A stretch of 45,842 nt of DNA, from the NCBI GenBank assembly GCA_003599255.1, contig QZJF01000011.1, positions 1 to 45,842 on the forward strand. The letters run 5' to 3'. Position numbers and translations under genes: made by a program. The stretch's first letter is position 1, and every line of letters begins with the position of its first letter. This document shows, piece by piece, positions 9,048 through 17,311 of this stretch. The notes under the pieces were generated by a model, which was not told the origin of the DNA, searched no databases, and saw only the letters and a program-made list of their open reading frames with translations. The stretch comes from a candidate division WWE3 bacterium. GTDB lineage: Bacteria; Patescibacteriota; WWE3; UBA101185; UBA10185.

Positions 9048-12000
9048 TTAATTTTCTACTTCTTCCAAAGCTCCTTCTTCATAAATCTGTTCACCCGGTG
9101 AAAGTAACGGATCTTCCCCTGTGCTTACATTCTCGTTATTTTCTTGAGAATCGTCTTCAGTACCTGACGTCAAAGCTTCAAGACTTAATCCAAGTGCATT
9201 TAATTTTCGAACCAGTAATTTAAATGTCTCCGGAACAGTGGATTCAGGTATAATCTTGCCTTGAATCATTGCACTATACGCCTGAGTCCTGCCCAGCATA
9301 TCGTCCGACTTTATGGTAAGCATTTCCTGAAGAATGTTTGCAGCACCGTAAGCTTCCAAAGCCCAGACTTCCATTTCCCCGAATCGCTGACCGCCGAATT
9401 GTGCCTTTCCGCCCAGTGGTTGCTGAGTAATTAAGGCGTAAGGGCCCGTTGACCTTGCGTGCATTTTCTCTTCGCTCATGTGAATAAGTTTTAGTATGTA
9501 GGTATTTCCTACAACAATTTCCTCGTGGAAAAATTCGCCGGTACGGCCATCTACCAGTTTCATCTTTCCGGAAACGGGAAGTTCGGCTTTTTTCAATTCT
9601 TCCACTATCAATTCCTCAGGTATCTCCTGCAAGGAAGGAACTTCATAATACGTATTAAGTTTCACGCCTGACATTCCAAGTGAAGCTTCTAGTATTTGTC
9701 CTACGTTCATTCTTTTTAATACCGCTTCGGAAGAAAAAACGATATCAACAGCGGTTCCGTCAGGCAGCATGGGCATATCCATCGCCGGAACAATGGCTGA
9801 TATTACACCCTTATTTCCGTGTCTTCCTGCCAGTTTGTCTCCTATTTCAATCTTTTTTTGCTGCGCCACGTAGACAGTTATCTCTTCTAAGGTTCCTGCG
9901 GGAAGAGTTTCGTTTTCGTGTTTAGTGACTCTTTTTACACCAATGACTACACCGTGCTCACCATGGGGCATGTATAAGGAATTATCTCTTACATCTTTTG
10001 CTTTTTCGCCAAATATAGCTCTTAAAAGTCTTTCCTCCGCTGTTAGATCGACTTCACCCTTTGGAGCTACTTTTCCAACGAGAATGTCACCTGATTTAAC
10101 CTTTGAACCTACAGCCACAATACCGTTTTCATCTAAATTCCTGAGGGCTTCCTCGGAAACATTGGGGATATCTCTGGTTATTTCTTCCGGACCTAACTTA
10201 GTTTCTAAAACCGGCAATATATAGTCGGAAATATGAATTGAAGTAAAAACATCTTCCTTTACCAATCTGTCTGAAATTACGATTCCGTCCTCAAATTCGA
10301 GACCTTCATAAATCATGTAGGCTACCGTAACGTTTGTTCCGATTGCTATTTCTCCGTCCTCTACAGCAGGACCTTCCATCAAAACATCGCCTTTTTTCAC
10401 TTTCTGACCGGTAATAACTCGTACCTTCTGGTTATAACAAGTATCAGAATTTGTTTGAACAAATTTTGCAGTGGCATATTCGGTTTTTTTCTTGTCCCCA
10501 TCATAAAGCACAGTAACTTTCTGGGCGTCAGCATACTCAACAACACCATTTTTTTCAGCAAGGGTTACCGCCCCCGAGTTTTCTGCAATTTCTTTTTCAA
10601 TTCCTGTGCCAACAAATGGCTTTCTTGGACTGACTAGGGGAACTGCTTGTGACATTTGCTGTGCTGCAACAAGAGATCTAACGATATCGTCATTTTGAAG
10701 GAATGGTATAAGTCCTGCTGAAATTCCAACAGCCTGACGTGGTACAACCTCCACATATTCCGCCAGAGAAACGTCACCAAGAATAAAGTTTGCTCCCTTT
10801 CTCAGAGGAACCTGTTTGTCCAATACGTATCCATTTTCGTCAATATTAACGGATTGGTCGGTTATATACACATCCGCTTCGTTGTATGCCGCAAGATAAA
10901 CTATTTCACTAGTAAGCTGAATCCGTCCCTGATTATCTTTTTTAAGTTTTATATAAGGGGTTTCAAGAAAACCATACTCGTTGACATGCGCATACATGGC
11001 AAGATAGTTTATAAGACCTATACTTGGCCCTTCAGGAGTTCTAACAGGACAAATTCTACCAAAAGAAGAATAATGCACGTCTCTAACTGACATGCTTGCT
11101 CTTTCTTTAGTTAATCCGCCGGGACCTAAAACTGAAACTCTTCTAAGATGATCAAGAGCTGTAAGCGGATTTTGCTGATCGTGAAGCTGCGAAAGCTGAC
11201 CGGTCGCAAAAAAACTATGAATGGAAGCGGTAATTGCCCTTGGTGAAATCAAAGAAGACGGCTCCGGTAAGATTTCCCGTGGCGAGAGACTCATTCTTTC
11301 CTTAATATTCTTCTCCATTCTTAGGAATCCGATTCTGACTTGCCATTGCAACAACTCTCCGACACTTTTCAATCTTCTGTTACCGAGAAAATCTACGTCA
11401 CTTTCCTTCTCAAGTCCATTATTGATCTGAATTATTCTCGATATTATCTTGACAAGATCCTCCAGATGCAAAAGTCTGTGTTCAGGTGTGTTTGGAAAGT
11501 TTAGTCCTAGGGTTTGATTAAATTTAAATCTTCCGACTGCGCCTAAACTGTAGCGTCTCTTGTTAAAAAACATTGCATCTACAAGAGATTTGGCGTTTTC
11601 CAGAACCAGGGGCTCGCCAGGTCTCATTTTTCTGTAGATTTCAAGACAAGCTTCTTCATAGGTACTCGCAGGATCTTTTGCCAATGTACTTTCTACATAA
11701 TTAATTTCGGGGTTAGTCTCAACATCCTTGAAAGCATTTAAAATATCCTCATCGGTTTCAAGACCAAAAATTCTAAGTAAAGTAGAAGCCGTAATCTTCC
11801 TCTTTCTATCTATTCTGACACTTATAACACCGGTTCTGGACGTTTCGAACTCCAGCCAGACACCACTTCTAGGAAGTACTTTTGCCCCTGCAAGGAATTG
11901 TCCGGTAATGGGAGAATATTCTCCCGTAAAGAGAACACCTTCTGATCTGATAAGTTGGTTAATAACTACTCTTTCAACACCATTGATAATAAAAGTTCCC

Positions 12001-12332
12001 CTCTTGGTCATAAGGGGAATATCACCCATGTAAATTGTCTGGGTCTTTTTCTGCTTCTTAATGGGATCTTCAATGATTGCCTTTACATACCAGGGTGCAT
12101 CGTAAGTTCTACCGTTTCTAAGTGCATCATCAACAGTAAGATTCTCCTTTTCAATTGTCGGTTCGGTCAAATTCAAAAGCCAACCGCGGCCGGAATTATC
12201 TTCAATTGTACCAAGCTCATTTAAAATTTCCTGTAACCCCTCGTTTCTCAGCCATTCGTAAGAATCGATTTGAATATTAAATAAGTTTGGTAGTGGAAGT
12301 GCAATTTTTCTTTTTGAAAAGCTATATCTCAT
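9048..12332 (-). CDS. rpoB: RNA polymerase beta subunit
   Basis: The beta subunit, 1094 residues, shorter than the E. coli protein (1342), as usual outside Proteobacteria because lineage-specific inserts are missing. The N-terminus MRYSFSKRKIALPLPNLF, the rifampicin region (about 379-405), the RDVHYSSFGRICPVRTPEGP segment, the GDKLAGRHGNKGV motif and the C-terminal PLGGKAQFGGQRFGEMEVW are all present. In the rifampicin region the residues equivalent to E. coli D516, H526 and S531 are retained, while F514, M515 and N518 correspond to L, H and Q. A strong promoter lies about 140 bases upstream, just after lepB. rplJ/rplL are not upstream. Confidence 0.98.
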   Translation of the reverse strand: MRYSFSKRKIALPLPNLFNIQIDSYEWLRNEGLQEILNELGTIEDNSGRGWLLNLTEPTIEKENLTVDDALRNGRTYDAPWYVKAIIEDPIKKQKKTQTIYMGDIPLMTKRGTFIINGVERVVINQLIRSEGVLFTGEYSPITGQFLAGAKVLPRSGVWLEFETSRTGVISVRIDRKRKITASTLLRIFGLETDEDILNAFKDVETNPEINYVESTLAKDPASTYEEACLEIYRKMRPGEPLVLENAKSLVDAMFFNKRRYSLGAVGRFKFNQTLGLNFPNTPEHRLLHLEDLVKIISRIIQINNGLEKESDVDFLGNRRLKSVGELLQWQVRIGFLRMEKNIKERMSLSPREILPEPSSLISPRAITASIHSFFATGQLSQLHDQQNPLTALDHLRRVSVLGPGGLTKERASMSVRDVHYSSFGRICPVRTPEGPSIGLINYLAMYAHVNEYGFLETPYIKLKKDNQGRIQLTSEIVYLAAYNEADVYITDQSVNIDENGYVLDKQVPLRKGANFILGDVSLAEYVEVVPRQAVGISAGLIPFLQNDDIVRSLVAAQQMSQAVPLVSPRKPFVGTGIEKEIAENSGAVTLAEKNGVVEYADAQKVTVLYDGDKKKTEYATAKFVQTNSDTCYNQKVRVITGQKVKKGDVLMEGPAVEDGEIAIGTNVTVAYMIYEGLEFEDGIVISDRLVKEDVFTSIHISDYILPVLETKLGPEEITRDIPNVSEEALRNLDENGIVAVGSKVKSGDILVGKVAPKGEVDLTAEERLLRAIFGEKAKDVRDNSLYMPHGEHGVVIGVKRVTKHENETLPAGTLEEITVYVAQQKKIEIGDKLAGRHGNKGVISAIVPAMDMPMLPDGTAVDIVFSSEAVLKRMNVGQILEASLGMSGVKLNTYYEVPSLQEIPEELIVEELKKAELPVSGKMKLVDGRTGEFFHEEIVVGNTYILKLIHMSEEKMHARSTGPYALITQQPLGGKAQFGGQRFGEMEVWALEAYGAANILQEMLTIKSDDMLGRTQAYSAMIQGKIIPESTVPETFKLLVRKLNALGLSLEALTSGTEDDSQENNENVSTGEDPLLSPGEQIYEEGALEEVEN

Positions 12333-12471
12333 TTAATTTCTTTATAATACCAATATTTTTAATAAGGCTCGATAAGCTATAATATTTTACAACTTATCTT
12401 ACACTAAAGTGAAGCCACTTTTTTTACCGAAAACGAAAAAACGCATGTCTTGATGCGCAGAAACGTAGGGA

Positions 12472-12500
12472 AGATTATCACAACAATAAAACTATGTCAA
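12472..12500 (-). promoter_or_regulatory. Sigma-70 type promoter for the rpoBC-str-S10 array
   Basis: On the minus strand TTGACA (12500-12495) and TAATCT (12477-12472) are separated by exactly 17 bases. Initiation near 12465 would give a leader of about 130 bases before rpoB. The leader contains AAGTG/CACTT, a small hairpin near 12400-12425. The promoter begins four bases after the lepB stop, so lepB and rpoB can be transcribed independently. Confidence 0.8.
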
Positions 12501-12503
12501 CAT

Positions 12504-13061
12504 CTATTTAATGAACCCCGCGCTGCTTATCGGCCAAAATCTGAAGATCACCCTGCCTATTATATCCTCTTTTGCTATAAAACCAAAGAAACGTGAATCC
12601 ACAGAGGCTACCCTGTTGTCGCCAAGTACCATATATTCATCGTCTTTAATCTTAAGTGATCTGCCATTTTTAATTTGAACTCCGCCGTTTGTACAGATAT
12701 TTGTGGCAAGATAGGGCTCAACCAGAACAAAACGATCGACACCGTTAGATATGTATACTTTACAGTCGTAAATTTTGATTATATCTCCGGGCAACCCGAT
12801 TATCCTCTTAATAAAATGCTTTCCGTCCTCTCCCGGAGGGGATAATACAACTATTTCTCCCCTTTCAAATGTCTGATAGTACTTGGTAACCTTATCAACC
12901 AGTATTCTTTCCCCGGTGTAAAAATTAGGCTCCATACTTGATCCTGATACGACTTCAACGGAGGCAACAAAAGCATAAATCAGGTAGATAATTACGGCTG
13001 AAAGCACCAATGTTTCAATAAGTTCGGTTAAAGCGTTTTTAAACATAGAGCAAGATATCAT
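12504..13061 (-). CDS. lepB: Signal peptidase I
   Basis: A membrane-bound serine protease that removes signal peptides from exported proteins. One N-terminal transmembrane segment (about residues 17-37) precedes the catalytic serine in SGSSMEPNF (S42). The catalytic lysine is K86 in KHFIKRIIGLPGD, and the box GDNRVASVDSRFFGFI follows. At about 185 residues it matches small Gram-positive-type enzymes. The ATG at 13046 (MFKNALTELIETL) may be the true start because it leaves a more typical N-terminus; neither start has a Shine-Dalgarno site. It is divergent from the TPR membrane protein across 32 bases. Likely substrates in this window include the secreted protein at 28112. Confidence 0.95.
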   Translation of the reverse strand: MISCSMFKNALTELIETLVLSAVIIYLIYAFVASVEVVSGSSMEPNFYTGERILVDKVTKYYQTFERGEIVVLSPPGEDGKHFIKRIIGLPGDIIKIYDCKVYISNGVDRFVLVEPYLATNICTNGGVQIKNGRSLKIKDDEYMVLGDNRVASVDSRFFGFIAKEDIIGRVIFRFWPISSAGFIK

Positions 13062-13065
13062 TTAT

Positions 13066-13078
13066 AAGTATAATACTT
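13066..13078. promoter_or_regulatory. Palindrome between lepB and the TPR gene
   Basis: AAGTAT-A-ATACTT is a perfect inverted repeat centred on 13072 in the 32-base divergent gap. It contains TATAAT on the plus strand and TATACT on the minus strand, so it could hold overlapping -10 elements, an operator, or both. No convincing -35 elements were found, and A+T-rich gaps make chance palindromes common. Confidence 0.3.
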
Positions 13079-13093
13079 AATATATTTAATACC

Positions 13094-14752
13094 ATGAACG
13101 ACAACATTAAACCAAACGGTAATTTCACAATCAAAACATTCAAGGACATAAAAACAGCTCTTATTTCAAACGTTCCTCTTTTTGTATTGTTATCAGTTTT
13201 GATTATTGTTTTATACGGCAACGGTCTGTCAGGTCAATTTCTCTCTGCCGACGATGTACCGGGAATTGTGAACAATCCAAGGGTACAAGATTTGCCCGCC
13301 TCATTGGCAACGTGGGAACTTGAAGCAATTTACCCGGCGGTGCTATATAAACTATTCGGAATGAATCCATTGCCTTTTCATCTGGTTTCTACTCTGCTGC
13401 ATATTGTAAACACAATACTGGTTTTCATATTTATTTTCGTCATTTTAGATAAAAAAACCGCCACTATCTCTGCCTTTTTGTTTGCAGCTCATCCAGTAAA
13501 TTCAGAGGCTGTTCTGTGGATCTCTGCATACGGATATCTGATTCTGACGCTTTTGGCGCTTCTAATCATGATCTCATACGCCTTATACAGATATAACGGA
13601 GATAAAAGGTATTTGTACACAGCCGTAACAGTCTTCATACTTGGCCTTATATTTTATAGAAAACCATGGATTTTGGTCGTACCGGTAATGACTTTTTTGG
13701 TGGAACAATTTTTCATAGAAAGTAAATTGAATCTCAAAACAATTAAACAGCACCTGCTCTTCGCCATCCCAGCGGTCATTTACGTGGCGGTGTGGCTAGT
13801 CGGTCAATATGCTTTCAGAATTAGCTCTCTTGAAACTCTCTATTACGTAAATCAGGAGGATCAGGCCCCATATATCAACAGAATTTTTTATACCGGGTAT
13901 ATGACTGCCAAATTACTTCTTTTTCCCAAAGATTTAACAATTTACCACGAGGGTGAGGTAGTCAGTTCAATAGCATTCTTTACTATAATAACGGGCGCGA
14001 TCTCTTTTTTAATTGCCGGGTTATCAATTATTTTCATAATCAAGAGTTACAAAAGGGAAGGTTGGAAAAATCTTCGTTACATTGGAACAAGCATAATACT
14101 TATTTATGTAACCATACTCTTTTCGTTCAGTCCCAAAGTCCTGGTTTGGTCTTCCGCGGAAAGATACCTTTATCCCGCAGCTGTTTTCTTTGCCATAATC
14201 GTGTCCATAATTCTAATAAAACTAGACCACAAATATAAAAATCTTGGTTTATTATTTGGCTTGATATTGGTACTTTATTCAATTAAAACATTTACCCGCA
14301 CAAATGACTGGAAAAACAGCAAGAATCTGTGGATAGCAACCCAAAAAGTGTCCCCTTATAGTTACAGAGTCTATAACAATTTAGGTGATATTTACGCTTC
14401 CGAGGGTAATTATCCTGAGGCTATAAGGAATTTCCAGTTATCGCTCCAACTTAGCCCCGGATTCGCCGATGCGGTACACAATCTTGGATTCACATATTAT
14501 CAGATGGGCAACATTGAACTGGCAATATATTATCTCAACCAATCTTTAATAATGAACCCTATGTTGTATCAATCTCATTACAAACTCGGGGTGATTGAGT
14601 ACCAATTGAAAAATTTCGACAATGCACGGGCTCACTTCAGAAAAGCGCTTGAGATTAAATCGGATTATGGACCTGTCATAAATGCACTGATGGTAATGGA
14701 CCAGAACAACCTATCAGGCAATAACACTTCAGTTAGCGCCCCCGGCAATTAA
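13094..14752 (+). CDS. Polytopic membrane protein with C-terminal TPR repeats (GT-C glycosyltransferase-like)
   Basis: The 552-residue protein has about ten hydrophobic segments (roughly residues 25-415) and then three tetratricopeptide repeats (about 430-535; NLGDIYASEGNYPEAIRNF, NLGFTYYQMGNIELAIYY, KLGVIEYQLKNFDNARAHF). Early in the protein, after the first membrane segment, is an acidic SADDVPG motif, which is where GT-C glycosyltransferases of the PMT/TMTC type carry their catalytic aspartates. The architecture resembles TMTC-like O-mannosyltransferases. The activity is inferred from architecture only; the TPRs could instead serve docking. It is divergent from lepB and its stop overlaps that of the convergent methyltransferase gene. 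Confidence 0.7.
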   Translation: MNDNIKPNGNFTIKTFKDIKTALISNVPLFVLLSVLIIVLYGNGLSGQFLSADDVPGIVNNPRVQDLPASLATWELEAIYPAVLYKLFGMNPLPFHLVSTLLHIVNTILVFIFIFVILDKKTATISAFLFAAHPVNSEAVLWISAYGYLILTLLALLIMISYALYRYNGDKRYLYTAVTVFILGLIFYRKPWILVVPVMTFLVEQFFIESKLNLKTIKQHLLFAIPAVIYVAVWLVGQYAFRISSLETLYYVNQEDQAPYINRIFYTGYMTAKLLLFPKDLTIYHEGEVVSSIAFFTIITGAISFLIAGLSIIFIIKSYKREGWKNLRYIGTSIILIYVTILFSFSPKVLVWSSAERYLYPAAVFFAIIVSIILIKLDHKYKNLGLLFGLILVLYSIKTFTRTNDWKNSKNLWIATQKVSPYSYRVYNNLGDIYASEGNYPEAIRNFQLSLQLSPGFADAVHNLGFTYYQMGNIELAIYYLNQSLIMNPMLYQSHYKLGVIEYQLKNFDNARAHFRKALEIKSDYGPVINALMVMDQNNLSGNNTSVSAPGN

Positions 14753-15672
14753 GATTTCACAAATTTTGCTATATAAAAACCGTCAAATAAATCGTTGGGG
14801 AGAATTCTTATGGTTTTAGAAAGAGATGGGTGCATATTTTTCTTCTTCCAACAGGTAAACCCCGGAGTAGAGTTTTCCAGTTTGATGCTTAAATCCGCTA
14901 AATATACGTCAGAAAATTTCTTTAAGGCCCAGTTTACTACCAATTCGTTTTCTTCGGGGCTGTAAGTACAAGTTGAATACACAAGCGTTCCTCCCGGTTT
15001 CAGAACCGTTAAACCGGAGGCTAGTATTCGTTTCTGCAATTTCGGTAAATGTTGGGATAATTTTGGATTCCATTTCGAAAAATCATAATTATCAATATCC
15101 CGGATAAGTCCTTCATTGGAACAGGGAACATCCGCTAAAACCTTATCGAATTTGTGGATAAAAAGAGGATTTCTACCTAGTAAAGCTGCGTTCGTTCTTA
15201 TAAATGTAACATCCTGAACATTGAGTGTGGCCATATTTGCCTTCATGGCGTGTAATCTGGCGCTGTTGTTTTCAATTGCAGTTATTTTGGCCTTATTTTG
15301 TGCTAAATCTGCTATGAGTGATGTTTTGCTCCCCGGAGCCGCGCAAAGATCTATTACATTTTCGTTCGGTTTTGGATCCAGTTCATAAACAGTAAGCATA
15401 CTTGACAAACCCTGAATGTAGATTTGACCTGAAGTATATAAGACATTTTTGGTTAGCATTTCTTTGTCAGTACTGCTTTTTAAGTAATAAGTGTCAAAAT
15501 ATCCTGTCACGGAGCAAAAAGGCAGCAGTAACTGTGATTTGGGTTGAGGTTCTTTGTAAAGACGAAGAAAATTCTTTCTGAAAGTTACATTTCTTTCTTG
15601 TTTTATACCCTCAAGTATTTGATTCGAGATATCGGATATTTTGTTAATAAAATGCTCTTTTTTTGCGTTCAC
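14749..15672 (-). CDS. RNA m5C methyltransferase (RsmB/RsmF/NSUN family)
   Basis: A SAM-dependent cytosine-5 RNA methyltransferase. The SAM-binding motif DLCAAPGSKTSLIADLA, the motif IV cysteine (ADVPCSNEG) and the motif VI nucleophile cysteine (YSTCTYSPEEN) are all intact. There is no N-terminal NusB-like domain and no clear PUA domain, so the exact target (16S rRNA or tRNA) is open. An ATG at 15732 would add 20 residues, but that stretch is the stem of the upstream terminator hairpin, so I start at GTG 15672 (307 residues, reading on as NAKKEHFINK). It has no Shine-Dalgarno site. Its stop overlaps that of the TPR gene. Confidence 0.88.
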   Translation of the reverse strand: MNAKKEHFINKISDISNQILEGIKQERNVTFRKNFLRLYKEPQPKSQLLLPFCSVTGYFDTYYLKSSTDKEMLTKNVLYTSGQIYIQGLSSMLTVYELDPKPNENVIDLCAAPGSKTSLIADLAQNKAKITAIENNSARLHAMKANMATLNVQDVTFIRTNAALLGRNPLFIHKFDKVLADVPCSNEGLIRDIDNYDFSKWNPKLSQHLPKLQKRILASGLTVLKPGGTLVYSTCTYSPEENELVVNWALKKFSDVYLADLSIKLENSTPGFTCWKKKNMHPSLSKTIRILPNDLFDGFYIAKFVKS

Positions 15673-15685
15673 AGAATGAGTGTAT

Positions 15686-15732
15686 AAAAAGAAAAGTGCA
15701 GCTGCAACAAGGGTCTGTTGTAACAGCTGCAC
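15686..15732 (-). terminator. Intrinsic terminator of the SPFH cassette
   Basis: On the minus strand GTGCAGCTG (15732-15724) pairs with CAGCTGCAC (15704-15696); an inner CAACA/TGTTG stem extends it, and TTTTCTTTTT (15695-15686) follows at once. It ends 14 bases before the GTG start proposed for the RNA methyltransferase gene. Confidence 0.9.
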
Positions 15733-15757
15733 ATAGCGTTCAAAGATTCGTTCTTAC

Positions 15758-16021
15758 TTAGCCGGCCATCCAGCGGATGAGCCAGATAACAGCAGCGATG
15801 AAGAGAAGACCGCGAAGGACCCAAAGGACAAATGTCCGGTTTCGCTTGATTTTCATCCAAAAGTCCACGAGCCATCCCATGAGAGGCCAGAGCTTGGACC
15901 ATACCGGATGATCTTTTATCTCTTCACGACGGCGATCCAGCGACTCAAGTTCCTTTACGAGCCAGTAACCCAACAGGAAAAAGAGCGCTATCGGGATCAG
16001 TTTCGCCACAAGAGCAGGCAT
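15758..16021 (-). CDS. Small two-span membrane protein of the SPFH cassette
   Basis: An 87-residue protein with hydrophobic segments near residues 3-22 and 67-84 separated by a charged, tryptophan-rich linker (ESLDRRREEIKDHP; WSKLWPLMGWLVDFW). I do not recognise a family; it is not an NfeD domain, the usual companion of SPFH proteins. It has a strong GGAGGG site five bases before ATG 16019-16021 and lies 13 bases after the SPFH gene, so the two are probably co-translated. Base composition matches the SPFH gene rather than the flanks. A partner or membrane anchor of the SPFH complex is an inference from position only. Confidence 0.75.
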   Translation of the reverse strand: MPALVAKLIPIALFFLLGYWLVKELESLDRRREEIKDHPVWSKLWPLMGWLVDFWMKIKRNRTFVLWVLRGLLFIAAVIWLIRWMAG

Positions 16022-16025
16022 TGTT

Positions 16026-16031
16026 CCCTCC
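16026..16031 (-). promoter_or_regulatory. Strong ribosome binding site of the small membrane protein
   Basis: GGAGGG on the minus strand, four bases before the ATG at 16021-16019. Sites this strong are missing from most genes in the window, which supports a foreign origin for the cassette. Confidence 0.75.
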
Positions 16032-16034
16032 AGA

Positions 16035-17186
16035 TTAAGGAATATCGGATTCGCCAGGCACTATGACATTAACGCCCGTGGAACCGGTGCCGGGTTGAAT
16101 GATCGTTGTCGGATCCGTACCGGCCGGAATGTAAATAGCTCCAGCTTCTGCAAGTGCGGCGGACCACATTTCCTGAACGAGCATATCAAGATACTCAGGA
16201 TGCAACGAATAAAGCTCAGCCAGCGCTGTGTCCTTTGCGATCAAGGAAAGCGCTTCTTGCTTTTTGACCTCGAAAATTGCGACAGCGATTTCGAAGTCCT
16301 TCTGAGCTTTCAGAAGCTCGTTGGCCTTTTCGGCTTCGATCACCACCTTCTGTGCCTCCAGAGCTTTACGCTCTAGCTCAGCGGTAATGGCGGCTTGACG
16401 CTGTTCTTCCTGGATCTTGCCCTGCTCCACGCGGATTTGAGCCTGCGTTTCAGCAAGTAGCCGACGACCGTTCTCTTCCGCTTTCAAGGTATCCTGACGT
16501 GCAAGATCCACCTGAAATTTGGAATTGGTGATCTGATCGAGGAGAGAGGTTACTTCGGGGCTCAGGATGATGTTCGGAACAATGATGTTCCTGACTTCGA
16601 TTCCGCCGTACTGAATGGCGAGTTTTGAAATCTCCTCATCGATGCATCCGCGAAGCTCGTCACGTGCTGATCCGACCACAGATTCTGCGAAGGTGCGGTC
16701 GCCTACACATACTTTCATTGCTTGCTGGGCCAATCCTTGCATCAATCCGGGCGTCTGAACAAATTTCTCGCCACGTTCTGATGTGCCGATTTCACCCACC
16801 AGTGCCTTATCGTTGGTATAGAATGTCCGGTATAGAGACCACCCATCCCGAATTACATCGACCTTGTCAAGCCCGGGGCGATATACATCCCCTTCGACAA
16901 CCAGGCCGATGCGCTGCTGATCCTTTGTCAACACTTCAGGATCTACCGCGTAGAAGCGCACACCCTCGATTTTTATATCGTGAATGTCTGCGAACCACGA
17001 CGGATCATTGTAGACACCAGGTCCAACAATATCGGTGATGACGGAGCGGCGCAGTTTGACAGCGATCTCGTTGTCTTTCACGCCATGAAGCATATAACCG
17101 AACACGGCTGTTCCGGCCGCCAGTAAAACCAGCAGTATCAGCACAGCCACAACCAGAGTTGCCCATCGACTATAACCACGATCCAT
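16035..17186 (-). CDS. SPFH/band-7 (stomatin-prohibitin) domain membrane protein
   Basis: A 383-residue protein with one N-terminal membrane span (about residues 8-32), an SPFH/band-7 domain (about 35-215, including GLMQGLAQQAMKVCVGDRT and YGGIEVRNIIVPNIILS), a long charged coiled coil (about 215-320, rich in A, E, K, Q) and a Thr/Gly-rich tail. SPFH proteins form large membrane rings that scaffold or protect other membrane proteins. I start at ATG 17184-17186 because GGAGG lies eight bases upstream; a GTG at 17234 would add 16 unsupported residues. One hand-counted 60-base line inside the gene has 58% GC and another 55%, against 40% in a line of secA. It has its own promoter and terminator and was probably acquired horizontally. 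Confidence 0.88.
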   Translation of the reverse strand: MDRGYSRWATLVVAVLILLVLLAAGTAVFGYMLHGVKDNEIAVKLRRSVITDIVGPGVYNDPSWFADIHDIKIEGVRFYAVDPEVLTKDQQRIGLVVEGDVYRPGLDKVDVIRDGWSLYRTFYTNDKALVGEIGTSERGEKFVQTPGLMQGLAQQAMKVCVGDRTFAESVVGSARDELRGCIDEEISKLAIQYGGIEVRNIIVPNIILSPEVTSLLDQITNSKFQVDLARQDTLKAEENGRRLLAETQAQIRVEQGKIQEEQRQAAITAELERKALEAQKVVIEAEKANELLKAQKDFEIAVAIFEVKKQEALSLIAKDTALAELYSLHPEYLDMLVQEMWSAALAEAGAIYIPAGTDPTTIIQPGTGSTGVNVIVPGESDIP

Positions 17187-17194
17187 TGCGATAT

Positions 17195-17199
17195 CCTCC
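17195..17199 (-). promoter_or_regulatory. Ribosome binding site that fixes the SPFH start
   Basis: GGAGG on the minus strand with eight bases to ATG 17186. It selects this start over the GTG at 17234. The same leader has a GCTTG-AAAAAA-CAAGC hairpin between the promoter and this site. Confidence 0.75.
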
Positions 17200-17248
17200 A
17201 ATCTGTTGTTTTGTGCGCTTGTTTTTTCAAGCACGGTTGATGCCTGAG

Positions 17249-17277
17249 ATCATATCAAAATAAAGAATAAATGTCAA
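17249..17277 (-). promoter_or_regulatory. Near-consensus promoter of the SPFH cassette
   Basis: TTGACA (17277-17272), 17 bases, then TATGAT (17254-17249) on the minus strand. Initiation near 17242 gives a leader of about 55 bases. It lies in the gap after the secA stop. Confidence 0.82.
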
Positions 17278-17311
17278 CTTATAGTATGGGTTATAAGGCC
17301 ATGAGGGTAGT

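Larger units (their letters stand above)
15686..17277 (-). other. GC-rich self-contained cassette (promoter, SPFH, small membrane protein, terminator)
   Basis: Two hand-counted 60-base lines inside it have 58% and 55% GC; a line in secA has 40%. Both genes have GGAGG-type ribosome sites; most flanking genes do not. It has its own 17-spaced promoter and a strong terminator, and it lies between secA and the RNA methyltransferase gene. No flanking direct repeats, integrase or tRNA were found, so the mode of entry is unknown. Acquisition from a higher-GC bacterium is inferred. Confidence 0.7.

Noticed and set aside
10180-12332. Rifampicin-resistance changes in rpoB
   Set aside because: Residues equivalent to D516, H526 and S531 are unchanged; the other differences look like ordinary lineage variation.
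15669-15902. 77-residue minus-strand ORF across the cassette terminator
   Set aside because: It overlaps the 87-residue gene and the terminator hairpin; its sequence shows no domain and it has no ribosome site.
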